The notes beneath the pieces were generated by a model. That model was not told where the DNA came from. It worked only from the letters and a program-made list of their open reading frames with translations, and did no database searches. From contig NC_072464.1 in the NCBI RefSeq assembly GCF_027596085.1, forward strand, positions 13,768,124-13,832,123: 64,000 nt of DNA, given 5' to 3'. A program made the position numbers and the translations under genes. Origin of the DNA: Anoplopoma fimbria. Lineage: Eukaryota > Chordata > Actinopteri > Perciformes > Anoplopomatidae. Of this stretch, positions 26,058-46,846 are shown piece by piece (positions within the stretch are counted from its first letter, which is position 1; every line of letters begins with the position of its first letter).

Positions 26058-29000
26058 GTGACTCACATTACAGGAGCACACACCCAGTGCAGGGATTGTC
26101 CTTAGGCAGTCTGTTGGGGATGTGTCTTTGTTTGATAGAGATTATTATTGTATTATTATACATTTATTTACTACCTACTTACTAATGAAATTAACTGCCA
26201 AAGTGTGATTTGATTATTTCTCATTCGGCTCAGAGGTGAAAGATGAACCTATGGAGAGTGAAGCTTCAGCAGCATCTGAATGCTGTGATAGCCAACAGTT
26301 AATGGTCATCAGCTATTCGGAGGAGCCTCAGGGTGAAGCAGGTCTTGAAGCACACCTTTGTTCAACAATCAATATTAGACACATTTATCTTTAGAAGTCA
26401 GTGGAAACAGCTGGAAGCAGTCCTGATTCACCCAAATCACAAAACACACATTTTCTCATTTACCCTTAACGGATTTCTGTCCATGTAGATCATTTTCATT
26501 TGCAGAGGTTTTATATGGACATGTTCATGAAAATTGTTTCTTAAGTAGATAATAACAACATGCACAAGAGTCACATATGTCAGCTCTGAAACTGTCCATA
26601 ACCAGGTCTGTGGATTATTATGAGTAGCTGGGACAATGCTTCTTATAAAGAATATCAAACGTAATTTATCAATGCGTCAAGGACCACACACAAAATTCAA
26701 TCCATCTCCTTTGTTTGATTGAGAGGTAAATCTCCATCTGCAACTATCTGCATGGTTGGATACCACCAGGGGGAGAGGTGAACCTTTCCCTCTGGTAATT
26801 TTGGTGAACTGACTCTTTAGCAGCTGCAACACAGAGAACAAGTTTAAGATTTATCTCCTGCCTTTCTTGACTGTGATGTTTGTACCTTAGTTGATATCTC
26901 AGTATAAGTGTAGTTTTGTTTTCATTTATAGTAATAAGGGGCTGAGAGAGCCAGGGCAGATGCATTTCATTGCAATGTTATGTACAATTGTAATAAACTT
27001 TTAAATTATCTTTCAGACCTGTATGGAGCAGCTAGCCCTGAACCCAGTCAACTGCCAGAAAAATCGAAGCCCCCACAACCAGGTGGGACTGATTCTCCGT
27101 CACTCACCCTACAGTATTGTATAATGTTTATGTTTTTCAAGGATTCAAAGTATGGTAGTAATCTAAAAAGCCTGTTCTGATCCCACACACGCAAAGAACA
27201 AACTCAAGTCACAGCGGGAAAAAATGTACTCTGGATGTGTAAATGCCCTGTAGTGCCATAAAAAGCAGAATGAGTGTGTTTGGAATGTGCAGCAAGTGGA
27301 ACATTTCTGGCTGCTTGACACCAAAGAATAAGTTCCATGTGTGTACTATGATGGACCACATAGAGGTCAAAAACGGCAGAGCATAGCCAGCGCTTCAAAT
27401 GGAAACCACATGCTGCAATATTGGCACATTGTAAAGTAATGTAAAGGAAAAGTTTAATTCAAGTCGCTGTGGAAAGGAGCGTTCCATTACACCTATAGAC
27501 TTTTATCATGCTTCATTTGGTTTGATTGTCTCAAAAGCTACTGCATCATCTCTCACTGCCCTGTGCTCGTATATAGTGCCTCTCCGACATTGTGTTTGCA
27601 TAATAAATTAGTGCTTTAGGGATAATCAACATAGAGGAGTAGCACAAGAGTCGAGCCATGTGAGCTAATGAAGCACTGGAAACAACTACATGATATGAAG
27701 AAATGGAGGAAGTGTCTTTTATTTTCTTAATAAGAGGTTATAGTACAGTTTGTTTCATTAACATGAGTAATAACATTAGCCTGACTGGCTGGCCAAGATG
27801 CAAGGATTACATAAAAGATTTTCAGAGTTATTTGTGCTCTTCTGAAATTCATTTCACTGCACTGAATCAAACTGAAAAAGTAAGCCTGTGGGTTTTCTGT
27901 TCTTTTTGGAACAATATTAAACATAGCTGATTGTTGACTTTCCTGCTCTAATAAGTTCAGCGTCAGGGAACTGCTAGTAAAAATACAGGGGGCCACACAG
28001 GCCACTGTTTACTTCTTATTGTCTTTAAAGCTCTAAATCTTGCCATCGGCACAGACCTGTATTTACTTCTACGTAGTTCCTTGAAACAGCACTTTAACCT
28101 CTGGCATACCCAGTCTGAGAGGGAAAATTAAAGCTGTCTGCACAGAGGGGAAAAAAAGCTTTCCGGGGGATTGAACTCATAACTGGGGGGAAAGTAGTAC
28201 CTAAAGTTGAAAGTAGCAGAGTGGGGGATACATGCACATTGTGCATGTTGTATCCTCAGCCTAGGCAGGGCAAATGAGTCATAGCCCGCCAGCGTCTTCA
28301 AGTCTGACTGAAGTGAATCATAGTAAGTCTTCTGTCCTTGCAAACAGGAAAAATGAGACAAAAAACTGCCACAATAGACCTCAAGAACAGGGAGAACTTT
28401 ACGGAAATGAAATGTGATGAGCAATACACTTCAAGCCGTTTGAGAAAATCTAAATGATTCATAATTACAAGCAGATGTTAGCTTGTCCAAGGAAATACTG
28501 TACGTCATCTGGCGTCAGTTAAATTGTCTCTTATCCCCCTTTAAATGTGACTTCCCATTTTAGATTTGTAATGAATAAAAGGCCAGATTACATAGATGTA
28601 TTTGTACTTAAACAATGAGATCTGTTGGTCTGCTTTTGCCACAGTTCTTTAAATCTTTAAACTTTATGGTTCAGACTATGATTTATAGAGCAAAGTGTTC
28701 AATGGTGGTTTTTTAGGTGTTCTGTTGTGGATAAAATCAGTGGGATTAACATGACAGTGCAACGTCTGAATGCTCACTGTTTATGTGTTAAAAGAGGAAC
28801 ATATTCCATGAAATCAGTGCATGTGCATACAGTATGTTTTGCATTTTTGATAGCAGCTTTAAGAAAACATTCCACCACAGGACCAAAGCCACAAACGATG
28901 ACAAGCCCAGTTGTTTCCTGCTTGTGATGCCTGTAATTGTGGGTTGCTGACATAGACGAGAAGTTTTGTCTGTCTGAGGCTCTGCTCTGCATTACAGATT

Positions 29001-32000
29001 CAGTAGCAGCGGCTGGCAGCCCAGAAAAAACTGAAATTGTTCTTCGAGATTATCAGAAGGATGTCGCTAGTCCTGCCTTGGAGGGGAAAAACATCATCAT
29101 CTGCCTCCCGACAGGAAGTGGTAAAACCAGAGTTGCAGTTTATATTACCAAAAAACATCTGGACCACAGGAGGGCCGAGGGGCATTCAGGGAAAGTGGTC
29201 ATCCTGGTGAACAAGGTACAACAACCTGACTTATGGCTTTGCACCACTATGCTGACCTACTTATGTGCTTTTCAAATCCAAAGAAAACATTCTATCTTTC
29301 AGTCAATTCGCACATGTGGGTCAGATCACCACAAATTACATGCCATACGGTTAAGATATTCCCCCTGCACTTTGGTTCCATTGCATGCATCTGCTCTGCA
29401 CTGGAAAAGACCTTTACTAAATCCATTAGGATTAAAGTTTCTCCAGCTATAAAACTATTTAGTTGAGGTTTAAAACAGCTTGAAAAATAGTGACTGTATG
29501 TGACTGAAACTGATCATAGTGGTTCACTCTTCAACACTGGAAAAACAGGATAATAACTTGCCAAGACACTTTTCTGCATAAGAAAGAGCAACTCACCCTG
29601 ATCTTTAAACAATAAACCTCTGAATCTTCTAAATCATGGCACAACTAATGTTGCTGCAGAAACAAACACCCTCAAAGAGCTTTTGTAGTAATAGAAACAA
29701 TGCAGATATTTCCTCATTAGCATTGACATCATAACAGTGAATGTGCTCTGGTGTCCCGCAGGTTCCACTTGTTGAGCAGCATTACTCTGCAGAGTTCTTG
29801 CCATTTTTGAAGTCCACATATAAAGTGGAGAGAGTCAGTGGAGACTGCCAGCTCAAAATCTCATTCACAGAGATTGTGAAGAAAAATGACGTCATCATCT
29901 GCACAGCCCAGATCCTTGAGAATTTCTTGGAGAGGTCTAACAAAGGAGAGGACGAAGGGGTGAAATTGAGCGGTATGGTTTTACAATATGATTAAAAAAA
30001 AAACTTATAGAATCTGACACAAGAATGTGAAAAACTTTTCCTTGGCTCAGTAATTCCCTTTGTTTTTAGTAAACCTGATCACCACTCAAAAACAGACCAG
30101 CATTCAAAATTGAAATAAGGTCAAAACAACAACAATTGTGTTTATTTTTATTTTTAAAGGCATCATAAAACCTTTAGTTAAAATCTGTTCAGGCCTAAAC
30201 CACAGACATTGACAGGATTTGGAATAGAAAGCCACCCAGAGGACAAATAATGTCTCCCCTGATGATAGCTGACAGGATCTTGTCAAAATCTTCCTCTCTG
30301 CTGTTCACTATTGTTGGCACTCACCGGTCCAAGGTGGAATAGCCACATCAGTGGAACATATGCTGTTTGTTGAAACGCCTGAGAGCGTGTCCTTTTTCTT
30401 TTTTTCCCTATCTCCTGCCTTCCAGGCCACACATCTGTTCAAGCCATCAGTGTGCGGCTGATCAAATTCACATGAGACCTTCTATCACCCACAGTACATC
30501 AAGCTGCCACTCCTCGGTTCTCTTTTTCCTCTGGGGACAAATTTGTATCACTGGTTAAACTTTTTCCTGTGAATGATTACTCACCTCACTCAGACTTTTG
30601 TGTAATAAAAAAATAAGCAATGAGTTGAAGCTATTTTTGACATTTTCCAGCATATGTTATTGTGTGGCTAAATCTGCTGACTCACGTTCCTAGAAAAGTG
30701 CTGGTATGTGTGGGAGGATCTCTCTCACAGATGTTATAACCTGTGAGTTAAAATCTCCTCTATTTATTTAAGAAACCCAAATAAATGCCATATAAGTGTC
30801 ACTACTTTGGTTGAGAAAATTGTAGTCCCTGGAAGCTAATGTCACAGTGACACATGCAGAAATGTTATTGTTTTGACTGAGCAAGCAGTAATCTTCAAAA
30901 ACAATATTATCACCAAAGAATCTCTATAGAATCTATTTTGGTAATCCTCCACGTTGCTTCTTTGTGTGACATACTGTACAACACATGCATATGTTTGTCT
31001 GTCACGTCTTCTCTTCCTTTAGATCTGACACTGATCGTAATAGATGAGTGTCACCACACTCAGAAAGGAGAAGTCTACAACCACATAATGATGCGCTATC
31101 TGACGCAGAAGCACAAAAACAGAAGGTTACAGAAAGAGCAGAAGGAGCCCATGCCCATCCCTCAGATCCTGGGCCTGACTGCCTCACCTGGTGTCGGGGG
31201 TGCCACCAAAATGGAGAAAGCTGAGGACCACATACTGCGCGTAAGTACTATTCTCAGCTTCCTGTCCACACCTATGTAGACAAAAGCACAGAGCACATAT
31301 AAGCTTCACCTGACAATCTAATGCAAAGTACTGTAACACCAGAGGCCATGGCCGTAAGAATCAAGGAATAGATGATTAAGCTGTTGTTAATGAAGCTAAA
31401 TTGTCTCCACACTTAGTATATTCACATGTCAAAATTAACAAAATAATTGTCTTTCTTTTGACTTTCACACTGTCATCTTTTGCTCATCTAAATCCTGCCG
31501 TTTCTCTGCCTTAGTCATCGAGGATCCTGTTTATCCAGCCAAGCTGTTTCAAATGTTCCTCGCAGCCATAAAGTTTCCTAGCGCCACAAAAGTCCAAAAA
31601 TTGAAAACAGCCCTTTGGCTTCAGCTCAACTGTGTCTGACATGTAGAAACATAGTAGAAATAGTATGCATCACTAAGATGGAAATCTGATTTATTCCAAC
31701 GCAAATATGTAAATATGTGTCTCTTCCATAGATTTGTGCAAACTTGGATGCTTACAGAATCATGACTAGGGAACTTGGGGCGTACCAAAGGGAACCAAGG
31801 AAAATCATTAACACTGTTGAAGACAGAAAAGAGGTACATTTGTTTAACAGGAAATGGCCTTTTGATACAGTTCCTCTCTAAGGAATGTCTTTAAGAGTGT
31901 TTTATGTTTGTGTCCTTTTCAGGATCCCTTTGGTGATGTAATCAAGAACATCATGAATTCCATTCATACACATGCCGAGCTAAGCCCCACCTCTGACCTC

Positions 32001-33449
32001 GGCTCTCAGAATTATGAACAGTGGGTAGTTCAAAAAGAGCGAATAGGTGAGCATAAATGTTTATGCTCCTCTTCAGGGATACAAGCCCTTTGTCCTGCGT
32101 CCCTTTTTATAACCATCTACCTGGCTTCTTGGATCTAACACTTGTCTCAATCCGTTCTAGCTGCAACAGAGGGAAATCAGAAAGTGCGGGTTTGCTCTGA
32201 GCACCTTCGACAGTACAGCGAGGGCCTGAATCTCAGCAACACCATTCGAATGCGTGATGCCTTCAGTTTCCTGAACAAATACCACGAGGAGGAGATGAAG
32301 AACAAAACATCACCAGATGAGGAGCATGATATTAAAATCACAGATACTGAGAGATTCCTCTTCAATTTGTTTAAAGGTATTGTGGTGTTGGGAAAAAGCC
32401 AGTGACTCTTCATCAATACTATTAATGTCCGGTTGCATTTTAAGTCAATTTTTTAGAAATTTTGGGATATAAGCGTGTGTGCTTTCTTGCTTTAAGTTAG
32501 ATCCAGAGCTAAAATATCGACACCACTCTCCTATCTGTAAATATAAGGTTCGGTGCTGGTTAGCTTAGCTTAGCATAACGACTGGAAACATAAGGAAACA
32601 GCTAGCCTGGTTATGTTCAGAGGTAACAAAATCCACTAACCAGCACCTACAAAGTTCACAAATGAATTTGTCATAACTTTTTTGTTCAACTGTACATAAA
32701 CCAAAGTGTAAAACCAGAAAGTCGTGGTTCATCCACAGGTTGCCTCGTAACCCAATGGCGATAATTTTTAGGAACATAAATTCTTGGAACGTATTTCCCA
32801 AAACTGTTCCTTTAGCTTCTGAAATGTTACTAAGAATTTACCACAATGATTTGAAATCTGATGTCTTGCAGAGAACAAGGAAGAGTTGCAGAGACTCGCA
32901 GCGAAGCCAGAGTATGAAAATGACAGCCTGTCAAAACTAAGATGTAAAATTCTGCACGAGTTCAGCAGCAGGGATGCGGCCAGAGGGATCATTTTCACCA
33001 AAACACGTCGCAGCGCCATCGCTCTGAGTCAGTGGATTCAGGAAAACCCCAAGTTTGCTGACATTGGAGTGAAAGCCTCATATGTGATTGGAGGAGGAGA
33101 CCAGAGTGTTGTGAAACCGATGACCAATGTGAGTGCACGTTACAAAAAACTGCAGCAGATTTGCCTTTAGCAACCTGCAAACTTAAAAATACAAAACACT
33201 CTAAACCTCAAATGTGTAATTTATCAGGCAGAGCAAAGGGACGTGCTAAACAAATTCCGCCACGGTGAAATCAACGTGCTGATCGCTACCACAGTTGCTG
33301 AGGAGGGTTTGGACATACCAGCGTGCAATTTTGTTGTCCGCTACGGCCTGGTGACCAATGAGATAGCTATGATTCAGGTCAGTGATGTTAGTTGTCAAAT
33401 GAAATGGGAGTTAACATTTATCACTTCTGTGTCCAGTAATGAAGCCGCC

Positions 33450-33515
<66 letters not shown>

Positions 33516-34925
33516 TGCATTAAAGGAAAATATTGAAGTGGTTGTTTACAATTGCTGCCATCACCTTTTGCAGGCTCAAGGCAGAGGAAGAGCTGAGGAC
33601 AGCAGTTACACTCTGGTCGACGTGAAGAACTCTGGGGTGGCCGAGAAGGAGTGTGTCAATGAGTACCGCATTGGCATGATGAACAAAGCCATTACCAAAA
33701 TCAGAGCCTTAGATCAAGCCGTCTATGACAAACGGGTACGTTCTATTCAAACTGTATTTAACCTGAAAGCGACATTCCAGCAAGACCGTTTTGTTTGATG
33801 CTTTTTATTCTTTTCATCAGATCTTCGAGTTTCAGTTTCAGGCTATTATGGAGGAAAAGGTGAGAATGACTAAGAAGAAGCAGAAACACATGCAGGATGA
33901 GAAGGGTGAAGTGAAGTTTAGCTGCCGAGGCTGCAACAAACACGTCTGCACCGGCGATGACATCCAGATCATCGAAGCGATGCACAGAGTCAATGTCTCA
34001 CTAGAGTTCAGGTACGAATTGCAATCAAGAGTTAGCTTTTACATTATTCCCTGATGTATAAACCGTCTTCCAAAGTTGTAACTATGCTCAATTCATGAAT
34101 TTTATCCTGCATGCTTAGCAAATTTGTCCAAAATCTAATCAAATTTTGACATCTTTTCTTTTACAGTCAACTTTTCATTCAGAGAGAAAACCCTACTCTT
34201 CAAGAGCGACTTCTTGATTACGAGACCAATTACCACATCGCATGCAAGGACTGCGGGCAGGTAAATGTATTTCAGAAAGATGTTTTTTTAATCTGACTTT
34301 TTGGGAAATGCATTTATATGCTTTCTTGCGGAAGGCTAGATGAGAGGATTTGTACTACTTTCATGTCCATACATTTAATATGAAGCCATGAATCTGCATG
34401 CAACATTCAGAGGGACTAGTGGTATACAGCTGTCTTTTTAAACAGAAAAAGATAAATGTTGGATATCAGACCAGTCATCAACTCTCCAATAAGTAGGAAT
34501 GAAAATGAGTCAGTGGATCACATGAGATATAACTACAACCAGATGATTCCATGTTTTTTTTATTTCAGGCCAGGACTGACTAATATCCTTTTTTCTGGTT
34601 GCCATTTTGCTCCTAAATGATAATTCAGCTGAGCTCACAAATGGCATTAATTTGTTTTGTCATTAAACAAGCCTTTGCTCACTCGATTTGCATATTCTAC
34701 CCCTATCATTCCTGATTTCTGTTTCAGAGATGGGGTTCCATGATGCTCTACCGAGGGATCGACTGCCCTTGCCTCCATGTGAAACACTTTGTGGTGACTT
34801 TCAACGGAAACAAGATCAGCAAATGCACCAAGTGGAGTGAGCTCAAAATTAAGTTTCCCGTCTTTGACTATGCTGAACAAGCGAGCCGGGTGACAGAGAG
34901 CTTCGATGACGAAGACGATGAATGA
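25251..34925 (+). CDS. ifih1: ifih1, MDA5 cytosolic double-stranded RNA sensor, complete, 16 exons, 969 aa
   Basis: RIG-I-like receptor that assembles on long double-stranded RNA in the cytosol and signals through MAVS to induce interferon. Exons: 25251-25685, 25889-26057, 26234-26332, 27017-27082, 28998-29215, 29762-29972, 31023-31240, 31732-31833, 31923-32046, 32161-32376, 32872-33128, 33228-33377, 33574-33735, 33821-34011, 34167-34260, 34728-34925. All borders are AG/GT and the total (2910 bases) is one open frame. Order: two CARDs (about 1-200), short linker, helicase 1 with Walker A PTGSGKT (294-300) and DECH box (407-410), insert domain, helicase 2 with motif VI (from 755), pincer, and a zinc-binding C-terminal domain with CxxC pairs at 844/847 and 899/902. 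Human MDA5 has 1025 residues; the difference is largely in the CARD-helicase linker. The donor of the third exon has an alternative at 26341. Motif VI carries one unusual Gln. Confidence 0.97.
26234..27082 (+). CDS. ifih1: ifih1 exons 3-4: CARD-helicase linker, phase 1-1 exons
   Basis: Exon 3 (26234-26332, 99 bases) and exon 4 (27017-27082, 66 bases) code an acidic and Pro/Ser-rich linker with no recognisable fold ([32 protein letters not shown]). Both begin and end in phase 1, so either could be skipped without shifting the frame. Exon 3 is the least certain boundary: GTGAAG at 26333 and GTCTTG at 26342 both keep phase. Confidence 0.8.
28998..29215 (+). CDS. ifih1: ifih1 exon 5: helicase motif I (Walker A)
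   Basis: Reads [20 protein letters not shown] then [22 protein letters not shown] is the ATP-binding P-loop, with Lys 299 as the phosphate-binding residue. Phase 1 in, phase 0 out before GTACAA. Confidence 0.96.
31023..31240 (+). CDS. ifih1: ifih1 exon 7: DECH box and motif III
   Basis: Reads [20 protein letters not shown], giving the DECH Walker B motif, then [15 protein letters not shown], where TAS is motif III coupling ATP use to RNA binding. Both motifs are intact. Confidence 0.96.
32450..32722 (+). mobile_element. teleost MITE/SINE-like repeat, copy 1, in ifih1 intron 10
   Basis: Holds the signature GTTAGCTTAGCTTAGCATAA, then GACTGGAAACATAAGGAAAC and AGCTAGCCTGG, a repeat family very common in spiny-rayed fish. 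Diverged relatives lie at 34296-34390 (same strand) and 49851-50024 (opposite strand). No coding capacity. Class is uncertain; ends are approximate. Confidence 0.6.
33228..33735 (+). CDS. ifih1: ifih1 exons 12-13: helicase motifs V and VI
   Basis: Exon 12 (33228-33377) codes [20 protein letters not shown] (motif V) and ends with NEIAMIQ. Exon 13 (33574-33735) opens [15 protein letters not shown]. Joined, motif VI is QAQGRGRA at residues 755-762. Human MDA5 has QARGRARA; the first Arg (my count gives human 820) is Gln here, from codon CAA, while the catalytic Gly-Arg and the following Arg are kept. Confidence 0.93.
33452..33517. repeat. (AT)n microsatellite in ifih1 intron 12
   Basis: About 50 bases of pure AT followed by ACACACATATATG, lying between the two exons that together code helicase motif VI. 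Confidence 0.97.
33821..34925 (+). CDS. ifih1: ifih1 exons 14-16: pincer and C-terminal RNA-binding domain
   Basis: Exons 33821-34011, 34167-34260 and 34728-34925. Two CxxC pairs (FSCRGCNK and IACKDCGQ) form the zinc site of the C-terminal domain. It ends with a very acidic tail (SFDDEDDE) before TGA at 34923-34925, like the acidic end of human MDA5. Confidence 0.95.
34296..34390 (+). mobile_element. diverged copy 2 of the same teleost repeat, ifih1 intron 15
   Basis: Contains TTTTTGGGAAATGCATTTAT, GCTTTCTTGCGGAAGGCTAG and ATGAGAGGATTTGTACTAC, matching the 5' part of the family whose other copies are at 32450-32722 and 49851-50024. Confidence 0.5.
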
Positions 34926-35159
34926 GTCATACCTACGAAGACTCCTTCATTTTTCTGTTGTATTCTTATCTTTGGCTTGCACAGCATGAATTACTATACC
35001 CATCACTCTGGCAAATGCAATGCTTCCTTCGAGTGCTACAATATCATGATAACCGGAGTCACTGATGGTGGTGGATTTAATCATGTGCTATAAACATGAG
35101 TTTGATTTTTTGCTGTACGGGATACTGTGAATTTACTGCAGGAACTCTAACAATCATAG

Positions 35160-35165
35160 AATAAA
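35160..35165 (+). terminator. ifih1 polyadenylation signal AATAAA
   Basis: First canonical hexamer after the stop, about 235 bases downstream. A second one lies near 35785 after the inserted repeat. Confidence 0.6.
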
Positions 35166-35469
35166 TGTGCATATTGTTTACATCACTGATACAGAATTAA
35201 CTGGGAAATATGATTTTCCTCTCAAACCCCTGCGGTCTCCTGAGATTGGAGCCACTAAGCCTGTGATAGCCCCTCAGAGCCCACCTGTCAGCACACATGC
35301 AGACAAACAAGTGCTGCTGGTGATTTTCCATTAAATCCAACTGTTGAACCAGACACAGGTGCTATTTTTAGAAGTATAAGAACTGTTTCCACATACAGAA
35401 AGACACCTGAGTGATCTGATTGTCCGGGGCATGCACAAACATGCAAGTTGTTTGGTTCCTTAAGTCATA

Positions 35470-35714
35470 AAACTAAGGAACCTCTCAGCACTTGTATTCG
35501 TATTAGTTTGTTGCACTTATTGTTTTCGTAGTAATTTGCCTCTGCACTGTACTTTTGCTCTGGTTTATGCTTTAAGATGCTTGTTTAAGAAAGGAGATGC
35601 ACTTATGCCTTCTGGTGACTAGTAGTTCTCTTGAATACCTATGCTGAATACACTTATTGTAAGTCGCTTTGGATAAAAGCGTCTGCTAAATGACTGTAAT
35701 GTAATGTAATGTAA
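35470..35714 (+). mobile_element. teleost SINE-like retroposon with L2-type tail
   Basis: Ends with the highly conserved fish retroposon tail TGTAAGTCGCTTTGGATAAA followed by AGCGTCTGCTAAATGAC, then short direct repeats of ATGTA (TAATGTAATGTAATGTAA). The tail at 35651-35714 is certain; the body to the left is inferred from its position and resemblance to common fish copies. Confidence 0.7.
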
Positions 35715-36241
35715 CTATGTCCACTATCTGGCTTATCGTTTTATGTTTTAATGGATTGATGTTCTAAATAACTAATTCACATCATAATAAAAAAAAAAAA
35801 ATGACTTGTCCAACATCATTATTGTGTTTCTTTTTTCCACAACTGGAAAATATATCTTTCTCTCACCAACTTCTGCTTTTCATATGTTGAGGGAATGACT
35901 TGCGCCATGGTGAAAAAGCCACTTCCTTAATACCAGCAAGTTGTGCGCTCTTGGAAAGTTGTGCAGGCGGACTTCAGGGAGTGCATCTCTGTCTGTCTGC
36001 TGTCGGACTCCTCTCAGGAATGCAGCGGGAAGTGTGAGAAGCCTTGCTTCAACTAAAAGTAGGACGGAGCTCAGTTTTTTTCTCATGTTGCCTTATTAAG
36101 TTTAAAACCATTGTTACGGGTGTTTGGCTGTGAGAGCATGTTATCCAGGCTGCTTGTCCAAGAAGTCACTTTAAACTTCACATCGTCGACCTTCAAGGAT
36201 TGTTAAAAGACTGAGAACTTCACGTCGACTTCTCCAGCGTC

Positions 36242-44025
<7,784 letters not shown>

Positions 44026-44698
44026 AGGTGAAGAATGTGACAGCATTTCTTTTCCAATTTGTGTAATTTTTTATCTTACGGATATTTTGAAGTCAGGTTG
44101 AACTCTGTAATCTACATTTGTTTTTTAATGTGCCAAGGTTGTTCAAATGCTCGCACAAATAAGCATTTGTATTTTATGTGTTGTGGTATAATGTGTGTAG
44201 TAGTCATGTTCTGATGAATAAACATTGTTTTAAATAAAACTGATTGATTATTTGTATATTTTGGTCCAGATGATTTTCCCACACATACTTTGTATAAACT
44301 ACAATTAAAGAATTTAGATATGGATATTTTGTCCCTCTCAATACATTTTCCTACATTTTTAATCTTACTTAGGTGCAAGTTATGTGGGGAGAATCACTTT
44401 TATAAAAAAATACATATTTTAATATATATATATATATAGTTTTTGTTTCATGACACTTGAGAGGCTTTAATTTGAAGACATATGGGTGCCAGTATCTGTC
44501 AGTCTTTATTTGTCAGGTTGGAGGTCATGTTTGATTGCGACACCTAAAGTGGCTGCTTTTACCACCCAGATTGCTTTAAACAAAGTCAAATACATTCAGT
44601 GGACTGAGATGGAAGCTGACTAATGGGTTGAGAGTAATAGAGGATGCTGATGTTTCAGTGACGGGGGGAGTCACCTGGGAGAATTCTCCTCAGCTCCA
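44026..44698 (+). other. dpp4 3' UTR and gcg promoter region
   Basis: Contains the dpp4 polyadenylation signal at 44217, a short AT microsatellite near 44420-44438 and, in its last 150 bases, the presumed gcg promoter. The whole gap from the dpp4 stop to the gcg TATA box is under 700 bases. Confidence 0.7.
44217..44222 (+). terminator. dpp4 polyadenylation signal AATAAA
   Basis: Canonical hexamer 192 bases after the stop, in AT-rich sequence. A GT-rich stretch follows only loosely. Confidence 0.65.
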
Positions 44699-44706
44699 CT
44701 ATATAA
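44699..44706 (+). promoter_or_regulatory. gcg TATA box
   Basis: CTATATAAGA lies about 25-30 bases before the likely transcription start of the non-coding first exon. An E-box (CACCTG) stands about 25 bases further upstream in GGGGGAGTCACCTGGGAG. Islet hormone genes of this family use a TATA promoter. Confidence 0.7.
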
Positions 44707-44729
44707 GACTGAGCAGATCAAGAGGGGAC

Positions 44730-44814
44730 CATGAAACAGCTTCAGAGGGAAGAAGGGCACCTATCAACGTATTTTACAATCCTTCTCTCAGACGCTTGAC
44801 AGCAAGGAGCACAG
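44730..44814 (+). other. gcg: gcg non-coding exon 1 (5' UTR)
   Basis: Between the TATA box and donor CACAG/GTGAGA at 44814/44815, with no start codon that leads into the gcg frame. Vertebrate proglucagon genes have a non-coding first exon. The start is estimated from TATA spacing only. Confidence 0.6.
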
Positions 44815-44939
44815 GTGAGAATTTGTCTACCTTCCTCTTTTCAAAAATATACATGTCAACATAAGATTTAATTTATCTCATCTTGCATTGAAATATTCTC
44901 ACAGTGTCTTTCTCTGCTCATCTTTCAGAGGCTCAAACA

Positions 44940-46432
<1,493 letters not shown>

Positions 46433-46840
46433 ACTCAACCAACAGCTCCCTAAATAATACAACGATTCACACTGACTCTGTGCTATTATATGTTTCACAA
46501 TCTGTACTAGACTTTTTTCCTGGTCATTCTATTAAATTCCCCTAATAATAAGCTCTGTCGGCCTTCGGTGGTTGAAGGAAATGTTGTCAAAATGCAAAAG
46601 GAACAGAATGTTTGAAATGAGTCTCATTCATAAATGCTGTGTGATTATTTTTTTTATCAATCATTCACACCATTATTATTTTTTTCAGATTTTGGCAATC
46701 TTCATCTTCCTTCTTACGTAAAATTTGTAAGAATATGTTACAATCACATTATTGATCTGAATTGAAACTTGGATAATAACATCTGTAGATAGTCTCAATG
46801 CCTTTTCTTATTATTCAGATAAAAGTCATATTTAGTTTTC

Positions 46841-46846
46841 AATAAA
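46841..46846 (+). terminator. gcg polyadenylation signal AATAAA
   Basis: Canonical hexamer in TTTTCAATAAAGAAATG, about 410 bases after the stop. An ATTAAA variant at about 46531 is an alternative. Confidence 0.6.

Larger units (their letters stand above)
34926..36241 (+). other. ifih1 3' UTR and ifih1-dpp4 spacer
   Basis: Holds the ifih1 polyadenylation signal at 35160 and the retroposon tail at 35651-35714. The last few hundred bases are presumably the dpp4 promoter and 5' UTR; no TATA box is evident. No other gene seen. Confidence 0.65.

Noticed and set aside
33574..33597. The motif VI change as the counterpart of human disease mutation R822Q
   Set aside because: Counting from the known human positions Ile 923 and Ala 946 places the changed residue at human 820; the residue equal to 822 is still Arg.
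35880..36086. Minus-strand open frame before dpp4
   Set aside because: 68 codons with no family resemblance, lying in the dpp4 5' region; expected by chance.
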